Source of the DNA: Acidobacteriota bacterium
GTDB taxonomy: Bacteria; Acidobacteriota; Terriglobia; Bryobacterales; Bryobacteraceae
Assembly: GCA_029776225.1 (NCBI GenBank)
Contig: JAKOTR010000098.1
Coordinates: forward strand, 1 to 64,000
DNA length: 64,000 bases
Direction of reading: 5' to 3'
A program made the position numbers and the translations under genes. The notes under the pieces were generated by a model, which was not told the origin of the DNA, did no database searches, and was given only the letters and a program-made list of their open reading frames with translations. Below, piece after piece: positions 25,637 through 35,308 of the stretch (positions within the stretch are counted from its first letter, which is position 1; each line of letters opens with the position of its first letter).

Positions 25637-26608
25637 GTGCCGGAGTGCGAGCGCGCTCGGGTGCTAATCTGGAAATTGCTTCGTCATCCCTCTTTCAAAG
25701 CGTACGCAGCCCTTGTGTCGGTGTGCTTCTTCTGGGGCACCACCTACCTGGCGATCCGTATGGCGCTGGAGTCGTTTCCGCCCATCGCCATGGTGGCGAT
25801 CCGCTTTACCATTTCGGGCGGGCTGATGCTGGTGGCGGCGCGGCTGGCCGGGGCGCACCTGCCGCGCGGGCGCGAATTGCTGGTTTCGGCCTTCACCGGA
25901 ATTCTGACCCTGGGGGTCGGGAATGGGTGTCTGGTCTTCGCCGAACAGTGGATAGCGAGCGGCCTGGCCGCGCTGTTCATCACGGTTTCACCGTTCTGGA
26001 TGGTGGGCATGGAGGCGATGATGCCCGGCGGAGAGCGGCTGCACCGGCCGACGATTCTCGGGATGCTGGTGGGCTTGGCAGGCACGATGTTGCTGCTGAG
26101 TTCGGGGGCGGTGCAGGAGGATTCCGGCGGCGGGCTGTTGTGGGGATTCCTGGTTCTGCAGATGGGCAGCCTGGGGTGGGCGGCGGGGTCGATCTACCAG
26201 CGGCGGCAGCCCGCCCGCGCGCACCCGATCGTCACCGGCGCCTTCCAGCAGCTTGCGGCGGGACTGGCTTTCGGGCTGCTTGCGCTGCTGGTCCCCGAGC
26301 GTCCCATCGTTCCGGGCGTGCGGGGCGTTGCGGCGCTTGTCTATCTGGTAATTTTCGGATCTATTGTCGGCTACAGCTCGTATATCTATGCTTTGAGCCG
26401 TCTGCGCGTGGCGGTGGTTTCGATTTACTCGTATGTCAACCCGGTAGTGGCGGTGATCCTCGGGTGGCTGTTCTACCGCGAGCCGTTCGGCGCGCGCGAG
26501 GCGGTGGCCATGGCGATCATCTTTTTGGGTGTGGGGATCGTCAAGCGCTACGGGAGCAAGGGCGATGTGCGCCCACGCAGCGCGGCGGCCGGGGCTTCAC
26601 AGAAATAG
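25637..26608 (+). CDS. EamA/DMT family transporter
   Basis: A 323-residue integral membrane protein with about ten hydrophobic segments in two EamA repeats. FFWGTTYLAIRMAL in the first repeat and SYIYALSRLRVAVVSIYSYVN (split over two helices) in the second are characteristic of RhtA/YedA-like exporters. It probably exports amino acids or metabolites across the inner membrane. The GTG at 25637 is used, but a start a few codons later (GTG at about 25661) is equally possible. Confidence 0.85.
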   Translation: MPECERARVLIWKLLRHPSFKAYAALVSVCFFWGTTYLAIRMALESFPPIAMVAIRFTISGGLMLVAARLAGAHLPRGRELLVSAFTGILTLGVGNGCLVFAEQWIASGLAALFITVSPFWMVGMEAMMPGGERLHRPTILGMLVGLAGTMLLLSSGAVQEDSGGGLLWGFLVLQMGSLGWAAGSIYQRRQPARAHPIVTGAFQQLAAGLAFGLLALLVPERPIVPGVRGVAALVYLVIFGSIVGYSSYIYALSRLRVAVVSIYSYVNPVVAVILGWLFYREPFGAREAVAMAIIFLGVGIVKRYGSKGDVRPRSAAAGASQK

Positions 26609-26626
26609 AATGGTTAGGCCAAAGCA

Positions 26627-27337
26627 ATGATCAAGCTGCAGAATGTCGAGAAGTGGTACCAGACCGGCAACATGAAGACGTTCGTGCTCCGCCGGATCAA
26701 CCTTGAAGTCCACGAGGGCGAGTTCGTAACGATCATGGGCCCGTCGGGTGCCGGCAAATCGACCCTGTTGAGCATCATCGGGATGCTCGACGGCGCCTGG
26801 ACGGGCGAGTATTATTTCCTGGACCATCCGGTACACAAGCTGAACCAGCGGCAGCGGGTCGAGCTGAACAAGAAGTACATCGGGTTCGTGTTCCAGAGCT
26901 ATCATCTGCTGGACAACCTCACCGTGTACGAGAACCTGGAAGTCCCGCTTTCCTACCGGAACTATAAAGCGTCCGAGCGCGCCAGTATCGTTTGCGACAT
27001 CCTGGACCGCTTCAACATTGTGGGGAAAAAGGACCTGTATCCGAATCAGCTCTCCGGCGGCCAGCAGCAACTGGTGGCGGTGGCGCGGGCGCTGGTGGCC
27101 TCTCCGAAGCTGATCCTGGCCGACGAGCCCACCGGGAACCTGCACTCCACCCAGGGCAAGGAAATCATGGAGCTGTTCAAGCGGCTCAACGAGGAGGGCA
27201 CCACCATCATCCAGGTGACCCACTCGGAAACCAACGCCGCTTATGGCCACCGCATCGTTAATTTGCTGGACGGCTGGATCGTCAATCCCGAACAAGCAGG
27301 CGCCCCGCCGGCGCTCGGCGTCCACCCACGGACATAG
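26627..27337 (+). CDS. ABC transporter ATP-binding protein, MacB/LolD type
   Basis: A 236-residue ATPase. Walker A is GPSGAGKS, the Q-loop lies in FVFQSYHLLDNLTVYENLEVPL, the signature is LSGGQQQLVAVARAL and Walker B is LILADEPTGNL. The DNLTVYENLEVPL and ADEPTGNLHS blocks place it in the MacB/LolD/FtsE-like group that drives export or lipoprotein release. No MacB permease or membrane-fusion protein is in the window; the next genes are a sigma-54 regulator and kinase on the same strand. The trio may sense and power an efflux system encoded elsewhere. Confidence 0.85.
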   Translation: MIKLQNVEKWYQTGNMKTFVLRRINLEVHEGEFVTIMGPSGAGKSTLLSIIGMLDGAWTGEYYFLDHPVHKLNQRQRVELNKKYIGFVFQSYHLLDNLTVYENLEVPLSYRNYKASERASIVCDILDRFNIVGKKDLYPNQLSGGQQQLVAVARALVASPKLILADEPTGNLHSTQGKEIMELFKRLNEEGTTIIQVTHSETNAAYGHRIVNLLDGWIVNPEQAGAPPALGVHPRT

Positions 27338-27458
27338 ATTCCCATTTCCGGACAGGCGTTTTTCGTCAACTCCAAGAAGGCTGCTGGTTCACGCCGGATT
27401 GCATCGCCGCGGCGTGGCAGCAGAATTGCCCTCCGTTCCGCCGTAAACTAGGAGTCTC

Positions 27459-28820
<1,362 letters not shown>

Positions 28821-28838
28821 GCGCTGGGTTCGCAACGA

Positions 28839-30167
28839 ATGAAGATTTCAAGGTCTCACCCGCTCCGCCACGAGCACCGCATCCTGCTCCTGGCCATTTT
28901 GGCGGGATTCCCGGGGGTGCTGGCTTCCCTGCTCCTGCTCTGGCTCGGCGATTTCACGCCCAAAGTGCAGTGGACGCTCACCACGGTGATTGTGGGCTGC
29001 TGGGCGGGTCTTGCGGCGGCCACGCAGGGCAGGGTAGTGAGGCCACTTCAGACGCTGTCGAATCTGCTGGCCGCACTGCGCGAGGGCGACTACTCGATCC
29101 GGGCGCGAGGCGCCAGAAGGGGCGACGCGCTGGGCGAAGTCATCATCGAGGTGAACGAGCTCAGCGAGACGCTCAAGCGGCAGCGGCTCGAGGCCGTGGA
29201 GGCAATCGCCCTGCTGCGGACCGTGATCGCCGAAATCGACGTCGCCATCTTCACCTTCGACGGGGATCGCCGCCTGCGGTTGACGAACCGGGCCGGGGAA
29301 CGGCTGCTGGCGCAGCCTTCCGAAAAGCTGCTGGGCCGAGCTGCGGAGGAACTCGGACTTGCCGCCTGCCTGGAGGGCGAAACGCCCCGGACCGCGCAGA
29401 TGGTTTTTCCGGGCGGCATGGGCCGCTGGGGCATCACGCGAAGCACGTTCCGCGAGGGAGGCCGGCAGCATCAATTGCTGGTGCTTTCCGACCTGAGCCG
29501 GGCGCTGCGGGAAGAGGAACGGCAGGCCTGGCAGCGGCTGCTGCGCGTGCTGGGGCACGAGCTGAACAACTCGCTGGCGCCGATCCGGTCCATCGCGAAC
29601 AGCCTGCAAGGTTTGGTCCTTCGCGACTCGCTGCCCGAGGACTGGCAGGAAGACGTGCAACGCGGGCTGGAGGTGATCACCTCGCGGGCCGAGGCGCTTA
29701 CGCGTTTCATGCAGGCGTACTCGCTGCTGGCGCGGTTGCCGCAGCCGCGGTTCCAGCCTGTCGACCTGGGCGCGTGCGTGCGCCGTGTTATCGAGTTGGA
29801 AACGAGGATGGCGGTGCGGCTGAAGCCCGGCCCCGAGCTGACGATTCAGGCCGACGGCGACCAGCTCGAGCAGTTGCTGATCAACCTGCTGCGGAACGCC
29901 GTGGATGCTGCACTGGAGACGGCAGGGGGCGTGGAGGTGACCTGGCGCCGCGGCGGCGGGTACGTGGAGGTGGCGGTGGAGGACGAAGGGCCGGGGCTGG
30001 CGAGCACGGCCAACCTTTTTGTCCCCTTCTTCACGACAAAGCCCGGAGGGTCCGGCATCGGGCTGGTGCTCAGCCGGCAGATCGCCGAGGCACACGGGGG
30101 CACGCTGACTTTGCAGAACCGCCCCTCCGGCCGGGGTTGCCAGGCCCTGCTGCGGTTGCCGCTGTGA
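28839..30167 (+). CDS. Sensor histidine kinase
   Basis: A 442-residue membrane kinase. Two N-terminal hydrophobic segments (residues about 14-36 and 44-62) enclose almost no periplasmic loop. A HAMP-like region (VVRPLQTLSNLLAALREGDY) follows, then a PAS-like domain (125-230), the H-box LRVLGHELNNSLAPIRSI, an N-box LINLLRNAVDAAL, and G-boxes DEGPGL and GGSGIGLVLSRQI. With little sensor outside the cell it may sense the membrane or the ABC system. It is the partner of the NtrC-type regulator 18 nt upstream. Confidence 0.92.
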   Translation: MKISRSHPLRHEHRILLLAILAGFPGVLASLLLLWLGDFTPKVQWTLTTVIVGCWAGLAAATQGRVVRPLQTLSNLLAALREGDYSIRARGARRGDALGEVIIEVNELSETLKRQRLEAVEAIALLRTVIAEIDVAIFTFDGDRRLRLTNRAGERLLAQPSEKLLGRAAEELGLAACLEGETPRTAQMVFPGGMGRWGITRSTFREGGRQHQLLVLSDLSRALREEERQAWQRLLRVLGHELNNSLAPIRSIANSLQGLVLRDSLPEDWQEDVQRGLEVITSRAEALTRFMQAYSLLARLPQPRFQPVDLGACVRRVIELETRMAVRLKPGPELTIQADGDQLEQLLINLLRNAVDAALETAGGVEVTWRRGGGYVEVAVEDEGPGLASTANLFVPFFTTKPGGSGIGLVLSRQIAEAHGGTLTLQNRPSGRGCQALLRLPL

Positions 30168-30179
30168 ATCCGCCGCGGT

Positions 30180-30602
30180 TCAGTCGCGGTCTTCAAACGG
30201 CATGCTTACAGAAATCGGCTGGCCGTCGTGCCATCCGGCCCACCCGGGAGTGAGCAGCGGGTACCGGTAGCCCGAAATCGTGATCAGGATGCGGTCCTCG
30301 TTCGAGCCTTCGCCCTGGTGTTGCACGCTGACGTTGGCGGCGGTAAGACCGAGCACGCCGGTGGTCCTGCCTGCGGCGTTGGGCTCATTGAAGAGAACCA
30401 TGTTGGTGATGGCGTCCGCATCGAAGGGGCGGACTACTCCCCACCGCGCCGCGTTGCGCGCCTGGTGCATCAGGGTGTGGTGCATGTACAGCACGAAACC
30501 GAAGTCGAACAGCGAGTAGACCAGCACGAGAAACAGCATCAAAACCAGCGATGCCTCGATAACCGTCGCGCCTTTTTCCCGATGATTGGTCATGGCTGTC
30601 AT
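30180..30602 (-). CDS. TadE-like pilus assembly protein
   Basis: A 140-residue protein with the TadE signature: a short basic N-terminus (NHREKGATVIEASLVLMLFL) with the invariant Glu, then a single membrane segment to about residue 35 and an extracytoplasmic domain. The ATG at 30602 overlaps the preceding TadE stop (ATGA); a TTG at 30608 is less likely. It is the third gene of a minus-strand unit with another TadE and a TadG. TadE proteins are pseudopilin-like minor components of Flp/Tad systems. Confidence 0.8.
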   Translation of the reverse strand: MTAMTNHREKGATVIEASLVLMLFLVLVYSLFDFGFVLYMHHTLMHQARNAARWGVVRPFDADAITNMVLFNEPNAAGRTTGVLGLTAANVSVQHQGEGSNEDRILITISGYRYPLLTPGWAGWHDGQPISVSMPFEDRD

Positions 30603-31045
30603 CCCCAAACGCCGAGGTACACGAACTCCGCCCAGGGTTTACCCCTGAGAACGACGTCCCAGAAAACGCCGATCGAGAAGTTGTCGATCGAAACGCGCAC
30701 GCGGGCAGGGATGTTCTTTTCAAACATCATCTGGACAGTAACGTGTTCCGGACGCAGGCCGCGCACGACAGGAACAGTGCCGCCTTCGGGATGGCCGTAG
30801 ACGACCATGTTGCGCACTGCGTTGATGTAGTCGGCCGTGGGGGTCTCGGTGAGGGAAAGATAGTGCCTGACGGAGGCGTACCGGCCGCCCGCTCGTACGG
30901 CCTGGGTCAACTCGTTATAGAGGTAAAAGGCGTAGCCGAACTGAAAGCAGCCGAGAAACAACGACACCAGCAGCGGCACGGCGATGGTCATTTCGATAAT
31001 CGCGCTCCCGCTGCGCGCTTTGCGGTTCTTCGTTTCGGATCTCAT
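30599..31045 (-). CDS. TadE-like pilus assembly protein
   Basis: A 148-residue protein with a short basic leader (RKARSGSAIIEMTIAVPLLV) containing the Glu and the hydrophobic helix of TadE/pseudopilins, followed by a soluble domain of about 110 residues. It starts 9 nt after the TadG-like stop. No TadA ATPase, TadB/C platform, RcpA secretin or Flp pilin gene is present in the window, so either the machinery is elsewhere or these are part of another surface structure. Confidence 0.82.
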   Translation of the reverse strand: MRSETKNRKARSGSAIIEMTIAVPLLVSLFLGCFQFGYAFYLYNELTQAVRAGGRYASVRHYLSLTETPTADYINAVRNMVVYGHPEGGTVPVVRGLRPEHVTVQMMFEKNIPARVRVSIDNFSIGVFWDVVLRGKPWAEFVYLGVWG

Positions 31046-31069
31046 TGGTACAACCTAGTGGTACAACCT
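31046..31069. repeat. 11-bp tandem repeat across the TadG stop codon
   Basis: TGGTACAACCT occurs at 31046-31056 and 31059-31069 (13-bp period). The TadG stop is at 31055-31057, so the last coding codons are duplicated just after the stop. Confidence 0.85.
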
Positions 31070-32233
31070 GATGGCGAAAATCAGCGGTCCACCCGGCGAA
31101 CCGCCAGGGCCGCCTCCAGCGGTGGGAGATCCCTGCACCCCGACGCCGACATATTCCGCGCAGATCGGCGTGTTGCCGGTAACGGCGCTGTACTCGTCAT
31201 GAGTCTGGTGCAGGAAGAAAGTGGCGAATCCGGCGACGATGAAATCGGGAGGACCGTTGTTGATCGGCACGATCACCACCCGGCGGCCGTTGCCGTACGG
31301 CTCGATTTCGTTTTCGATTCTGTACTTGTACTCCGCGTAGGTGGTTGAGAAGGGGTCGGTGTCCTGAGCCACGCGGTCGCCGACCGCGTCTCCCTCGGTC
31401 GTTCCCGCGCCCTGCGCCATGTTCACCGGCACTCCCTCAGTGATAGGGGTGTCGTACGTTCCGGCATCGAATACGATTGCCTGCCTGAGGTCCTGAGAAC
31501 TGCTGAACGCGATGTATCCGCGGTCTTCAGAGGGCGCAATCGTGTCCGCCATAGTGGTGATGGGGAGGTGCCGGTCGTCCTGACACACGTTTTGCATCGA
31601 CTTGTGAACGTGGGCGGGCCAGCGGAGCGTGTAAATCCCGCCTACTTTCATCCCGAACGGGGTTCCCGGCTCCTCGCAGCCAATGCCGCAGCCGATGTGG
31701 GAGTACGGCGAAAACGGGAACAGCCCCTCAATGAACGTATTCTTCGGTCTGCGGCCGGCGACGGCGACCGCCGCGATATGCGATTCCTCTGCGGTCACAA
31801 TGGCGCGCAGGAAGGATAGCGGCAGCGTGGTGGATGTGACGACGCGCGCAAAGTAGTAGTCTGTCGGCGGATTCGGCAGCGCCTCGCTGGGCAGCCACGG
31901 CCCGTTCGGGGTCGTCCCGAAGGTGGTGGTCACAGTGGTGAAGTCGGAGGTGCCGAACTGCCAGCGGTTCCGGTTCGCCGCGACCTTCTCCAGGGCGCGC
32001 TGCACGCCCTCCGGCGTATCGTCCAACTGAAGCGCGGCTTCGAGCGCGGCGGAATCGACGAAGGTCTGGGCCTCGTCCTTGGTTACGTACATCCTGCCGA
32101 GGTCAATGGCCAGCCCAACCATACCCAGCAGAAACAGGGCCGAAAGGGCCAGCGCGACAGCTACAAAGCCCTTGCGCCGCGCGCGCGACGGCGCGCGGAG
32201 AAGACTCTGGCTCTTTCGAAAAAATTCCGGCAT
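31055..32233 (-). CDS. TadG-like protein (putative Flp pilus assembly)
   Basis: A 392-residue protein. The N-terminal helix (RRKGFVAVALALSALFLLGM) and following VGLAIDLGRMYVTKDEAQTFVDSAALEAAL are the TadG/TadE-G signature (Tad_N domain). The rest is a large extracytoplasmic region with four cysteines, two of them in GCGIGC. It probably anchors in the inner membrane and extends into the periplasm. It is the first gene of the three-gene minus-strand unit, with a 535-bp spacer upstream. Confidence 0.8.
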   Translation of the reverse strand: MPEFFRKSQSLLRAPSRARRKGFVAVALALSALFLLGMVGLAIDLGRMYVTKDEAQTFVDSAALEAALQLDDTPEGVQRALEKVAANRNRWQFGTSDFTTVTTTFGTTPNGPWLPSEALPNPPTDYYFARVVTSTTLPLSFLRAIVTAEESHIAAVAVAGRRPKNTFIEGLFPFSPYSHIGCGIGCEEPGTPFGMKVGGIYTLRWPAHVHKSMQNVCQDDRHLPITTMADTIAPSEDRGYIAFSSSQDLRQAIVFDAGTYDTPITEGVPVNMAQGAGTTEGDAVGDRVAQDTDPFSTTYAEYKYRIENEIEPYGNGRRVVIVPINNGPPDFIVAGFATFFLHQTHDEYSAVTGNTPICAEYVGVGVQGSPTAGGGPGGSPGGPLIFAIRLYH

Positions 32234-32621
32234 TTGTAACTATCCCTTTCTGCAATTCTGCGGGACGCGCTTCAATTATGGAAAGAGGTTAATGACTGCG
32301 TCTTGTGAGGGGTAGAAGTACCAACGGATTCAGTACTAACGGTACCGCGCTGAGACCCCTTGGGATTGTGAGCATTTTGTAGAGTTTGCGCCTGCGCGGC
32401 GAGCGAGACGGTTAATCCGGGGCAGGCCACTGGCGCTCGCCGCAATAGAACGCGCTAAGAAAAATACGGGCGAATAGCGGCGCCAGGGGAGGACAAGATA
32501 TCTACCCCATCTGAGGGTATTGGGAGTAGTTTCGCGGGCTTTAGCCGTGATGAAGGGCGCGCATTTTTCAGGCTCAGCCGGGAAAATTTCCCGGCATTTT
32601 CCGCCGCGCGGAATCCGAAAG
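32234..32621. other. Long upstream region of the TadG unit
   Basis: No gene is supported in this 390-bp stretch. It is the only space available for the promoter of the TadG/TadE unit. It contains the perfect palindrome at 32577-32595 and a smaller inverted repeat TACCC/GGGTA around 32502-32518. No clear sigma-54 site (GG-N10-GC with flanking consensus) was identified. Confidence 0.5.
32577..32595. promoter_or_regulatory. 19-bp perfect palindrome, possible operator
   Basis: GCCGGGAAAATTTCCCGGC has 9-bp arms around a central A. It lies between the P5C dehydrogenase terminator and the TadG unit. It could be a regulator binding site or a hairpin; the few following T residues (CATTTT) make a plus-strand terminator unlikely because no plus gene precedes it. 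Confidence 0.4.
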
Positions 32622-32651
32622 AAAAAGGGCGCGCCGAAGCGTGCCCTTTTT
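32622..32651 (-). terminator. Rho-independent terminator of the P5C dehydrogenase gene
   Basis: On the minus strand the hairpin reads AAAAAGGGC-A-CGC-TTCG-GCG-C-GCCCTTTTT: a strong stem with a stable TTCG tetraloop, one mismatch and a T tract. It lies 118 nt after the dehydrogenase stop. Confidence 0.85.
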
Positions 32652-32768
32652 CACCGCGTCAATCGGATTTGACCCTGAATTGTTGACTTTCTGGTCCCCT
32701 TCTCTTCGGGGTGTACACATGATAGCACACCCGCCACCCCGGTCGAAGTGCCCTCCGCCCGCCGGCCG

Positions 32769-34349
32769 TCAGAGTTTCTCGGCGATGGACTTGGCTTGGA
32801 GAAAGAGCAGGAGGTAATCGGGGCCTCCGGCTTTGGAGTCCGTGCCTGACATGTTGAATCCGCCGAACGGGTGAGCGCCCACCATCGCGCCGGTGCACTT
32901 GCGGTTGATATACAGATTGCCGACGAAAAACTCGTTGGCCGCCCTCTCGATCTTCTCCCGGTTTTCCGTATAGACCGCGCCGGTGAGGCCGTATTCGGAC
33001 CGGTTGGCGAGCTCGAGGGCCTCGTCGAAGTTGCGCGCCTTGGTAACCGCGAGCACCGGACCGAAGATTTCCTCCTGGAAAATTCGGGCCTCCGGCGGCA
33101 CGTCAGCGATCACGGTCGGGCGAATGAAATAGCCTTCGCCGTCAGCCGGCTCTCCCCCAACGATAAGGCGGCCTTCCCGTTTACCTATCTCTATATACTC
33201 CAGAATGTTGCGGCGGGCGCCCTCGTTGATCACGGGGCCCATGTAGTTGTCCGGGTCGTCGGCGGGGCCAACTTTGATCCCTTCCACCTTCTTTTGCAGG
33301 CGCGCGAGGAACTCGTCGTAAATGGCTTCGTCAACGATGGCGCGGGAACAGGCAGAGCACTTCTGCCCCTGATAGCCGAAAGCCGAGACGACCACTCCTT
33401 CCACCGCGCTGTCGAGGTTGGCTTCGCGATCCACGATGATGGCGTCCTTCCCGCCCATTTCGGCCACCACGCGCTTGATCCAGATCTGCCCGGGCTGCGG
33501 CTTCGCCGCCAGCTCGTTGATGCGCAACCCGACAGCTTTCGAGCCGGTGAAGGCGATGAAGCGCGTTTTTGGATGCTGGACCAGGACGTCGCCCACCTCC
33601 GCGCCGCTGCCCACCAGCAGGGTAAAGCTGCGCTGGGGGAAACCGGCATCGGCCAGCACCTGGACAAACTTCGCGGCGATGGTCGGCGTGTCGCTTGAAG
33701 GTTTGATGACCACGGTGTTGCCCGTGACCAGCGCGGCCGTAGTCATTCCGGTGAGGATAGCGAGCGGGAAATTCCACGGAGGAATGATGACGCCGGCGCC
33801 GAGCGGCAAATACACCATGGTGTCCTTTTCGCCCGGCAGTTGCAGGAGGGGCTGCGGTCCGCTCAACCGCAGCATCTCGCGCGCGTAATACTCGCAGAAG
33901 TCGATGGCCTCGGAGACGTCGGCCTCGGCTTCGGGCCACGTCTTGCCAGCTTCGGCCACCAGCCAGGCGTCAAACTCAAGCTTGCGCTCGCGGAGGATGG
34001 CAGCAGCACGCAGGAGCTTTTCGACGCGCTCCTCAGCGGGCACGCGGCCCCACGTGGGGAAAAAGGCGTGGGCGCTCTCCACCGCACGGCGCGCCAGTTC
34101 AGGCGTCGCCTTGTGATGGATACCAACAACTTCCGCCGGCCGTGAGGGGTTGCGTGACTGGAGCTTTTGTCCGGTTGCGAATCTCTCTCCGCCGATCGAG
34201 ATCTGGTACTCGCGGCCGAACTGTGCGCGCACGTGCTCGTAGGCGCGCCGCGCCGCCTCCCTGTTTTCGGGCAGCGAAAAATCCCTGTACGGTTCGTTGG
34301 AAAACGCCGGCAGCGAGTTCAGCGCCGCGGCCCGTTCAGCCCCCATCAT
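32769..34349 (-). CDS. pruA: L-glutamate gamma-semialdehyde (P5C) dehydrogenase
   Basis: A 526-residue aldehyde dehydrogenase of the RocA/PruA type. It shows VIIPPWNFPLAIL, FTGSKAVGLRI (NAD site), EMGGKDAIIVD with the general base Glu, GQKCSACSR with the catalytic Cys, and IFGPVLAVTKA. The extended N-terminus (YRDFSLPENREAARRAYEHV) is typical of stand-alone P5CDH. It oxidises glutamate semialdehyde to glutamate in proline/arginine breakdown. AAGGAG precedes the ATG pair. No proline dehydrogenase gene is seen in the window. Confidence 0.93.
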   Translation of the reverse strand: MMGAERAAALNSLPAFSNEPYRDFSLPENREAARRAYEHVRAQFGREYQISIGGERFATGQKLQSRNPSRPAEVVGIHHKATPELARRAVESAHAFFPTWGRVPAEERVEKLLRAAAILRERKLEFDAWLVAEAGKTWPEAEADVSEAIDFCEYYAREMLRLSGPQPLLQLPGEKDTMVYLPLGAGVIIPPWNFPLAILTGMTTAALVTGNTVVIKPSSDTPTIAAKFVQVLADAGFPQRSFTLLVGSGAEVGDVLVQHPKTRFIAFTGSKAVGLRINELAAKPQPGQIWIKRVVAEMGGKDAIIVDREANLDSAVEGVVVSAFGYQGQKCSACSRAIVDEAIYDEFLARLQKKVEGIKVGPADDPDNYMGPVINEGARRNILEYIEIGKREGRLIVGGEPADGEGYFIRPTVIADVPPEARIFQEEIFGPVLAVTKARNFDEALELANRSEYGLTGAVYTENREKIERAANEFFVGNLYINRKCTGAMVGAHPFGGFNMSGTDSKAGGPDYLLLFLQAKSIAEKL

Positions 34350-34396
34350 TTGCTCCTTTCCACCACGGGCCGCACGAACAACGCCTGGCCCGCGTC

Positions 34397-34687
34397 TTAG
34401 CCCCGGCTACGCCCGAACAGCTCCGCCGCTCCTTCCGCCGCGCCCGCCGCTGCGCTCACGCTTTTACGGTAGGCGTCGCGGCCGGCGTCAATGATGGTTT
34501 CGCCGGTTTCGGCAATCGTTTCCTTAATATGCTCGCCAGTCTGGATGATGGCGTCTTTCGCGTCCTCCGCCTTGCGGCGGATGATCTTACGCGTATCCTT
34601 CCCGGTTCGGGGAGCGTACAATAAGGCGACCCCAGCCCCAAGCAGAGCCCCAATCGACAGCCACATGATCTTTTCGGTTATTCGCAT
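34397..34687 (-). CDS. YtxH domain protein
   Basis: A 96-residue protein. The N-terminal membrane helix is IMWLSIGALLGAGVALLYAPRTG, with the APRTGKDTRK motif directly after it, the YtxH/GvpP hallmark. The rest is an amphipathic helix with DAIIQTGEHIKETIAETGE repeats. It is probably an inner-membrane anchored stress or envelope protein. The ATG at 34687 has GAGGGG about 9 nt upstream; a longer in-frame extension is antisense to the DUF2007 gene and was discarded. Confidence 0.85.
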   Translation of the reverse strand: MRITEKIMWLSIGALLGAGVALLYAPRTGKDTRKIIRRKAEDAKDAIIQTGEHIKETIAETGETIIDAGRDAYRKSVSAAAGAAEGAAELFGRSRG

Positions 34688-34798
34688 GTTGGATCCCCTC
34701 GATTCCATTCTAGCGAAGATTATGGAACGTAAATCCTGGATTGGGGGCGGCGGCGGCGTTCCACGATTGCGTCCTCTTATCTGGAGTATGCTGGGACC

Positions 34799-35305
34799 AT
34801 GGCGGAGGAAAGCGAACTCGTGACGGTGTTCCGGTCGGCCGATCCGAACGCGGAAGAACAGGCAGAGGTGGCTTGCGAGATGCTGGTCAGCGCGGGATTC
34901 GACGCCGAAGTCTTCGACGATTCGACTCCCGGTGTTCCGGCGGGCGCTTACGAAGTCCGCGTGCCGAGCGCTCAGCAGGCCGCTGCGGAACAACTCATCG
35001 ACGCTCAAAAAGATTTCAGTCCGAAACCGCTCGATCGGTCGCACGACCTGGACATGGTCACCGTCTTTGCCTCCGACGCTCCGAACGCGGAGATGCTGGC
35101 GTCGGCGATCCGCAGCATCCTTTCCGCGCAGGATATTCCTTCGGTGCTGGTGAGCGGGACGATGTTCCCAAGCCTGCCCTACGAGGTACGGGTGCCGAAA
35201 ATCCGTCTGGAGGAAGCGCGCCGGGCGATCGCAGCGGCTGAGGAGGCAGGCCCGGCGGCGGCCGAAGAAGCCGAGCGGGAGACGGAAGCCGGGGAAAACC
35301 AGTAA
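34799..35305 (+). CDS. Tandem DUF2007 (putative signal-transducing) protein
   Basis: A 168-residue soluble acidic protein with two copies of a DUF2007-like alpha/beta domain: residues 7-70 (LVTVFRSADPNAEEQAEVAC ... YEVRVPSAQQAAAEQLI) and 86-147 (MVTVFASDAPNAEMLASAIR ... YEVRVPKIRLEEARRAI). The matching VTVF and YEVRVP blocks prove an internal duplication. The C-terminal tail is Ala/Glu-rich. Function unknown. It converges with comEC, whose stop lies 3 nt away. Confidence 0.75.
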   Translation: MAEESELVTVFRSADPNAEEQAEVACEMLVSAGFDAEVFDDSTPGVPAGAYEVRVPSAQQAAAEQLIDAQKDFSPKPLDRSHDLDMVTVFASDAPNAEMLASAIRSILSAQDIPSVLVSGTMFPSLPYEVRVPKIRLEEARRAIAAAEEAGPAAAEEAERETEAGENQ

Positions 35306-35308
35306 TCT

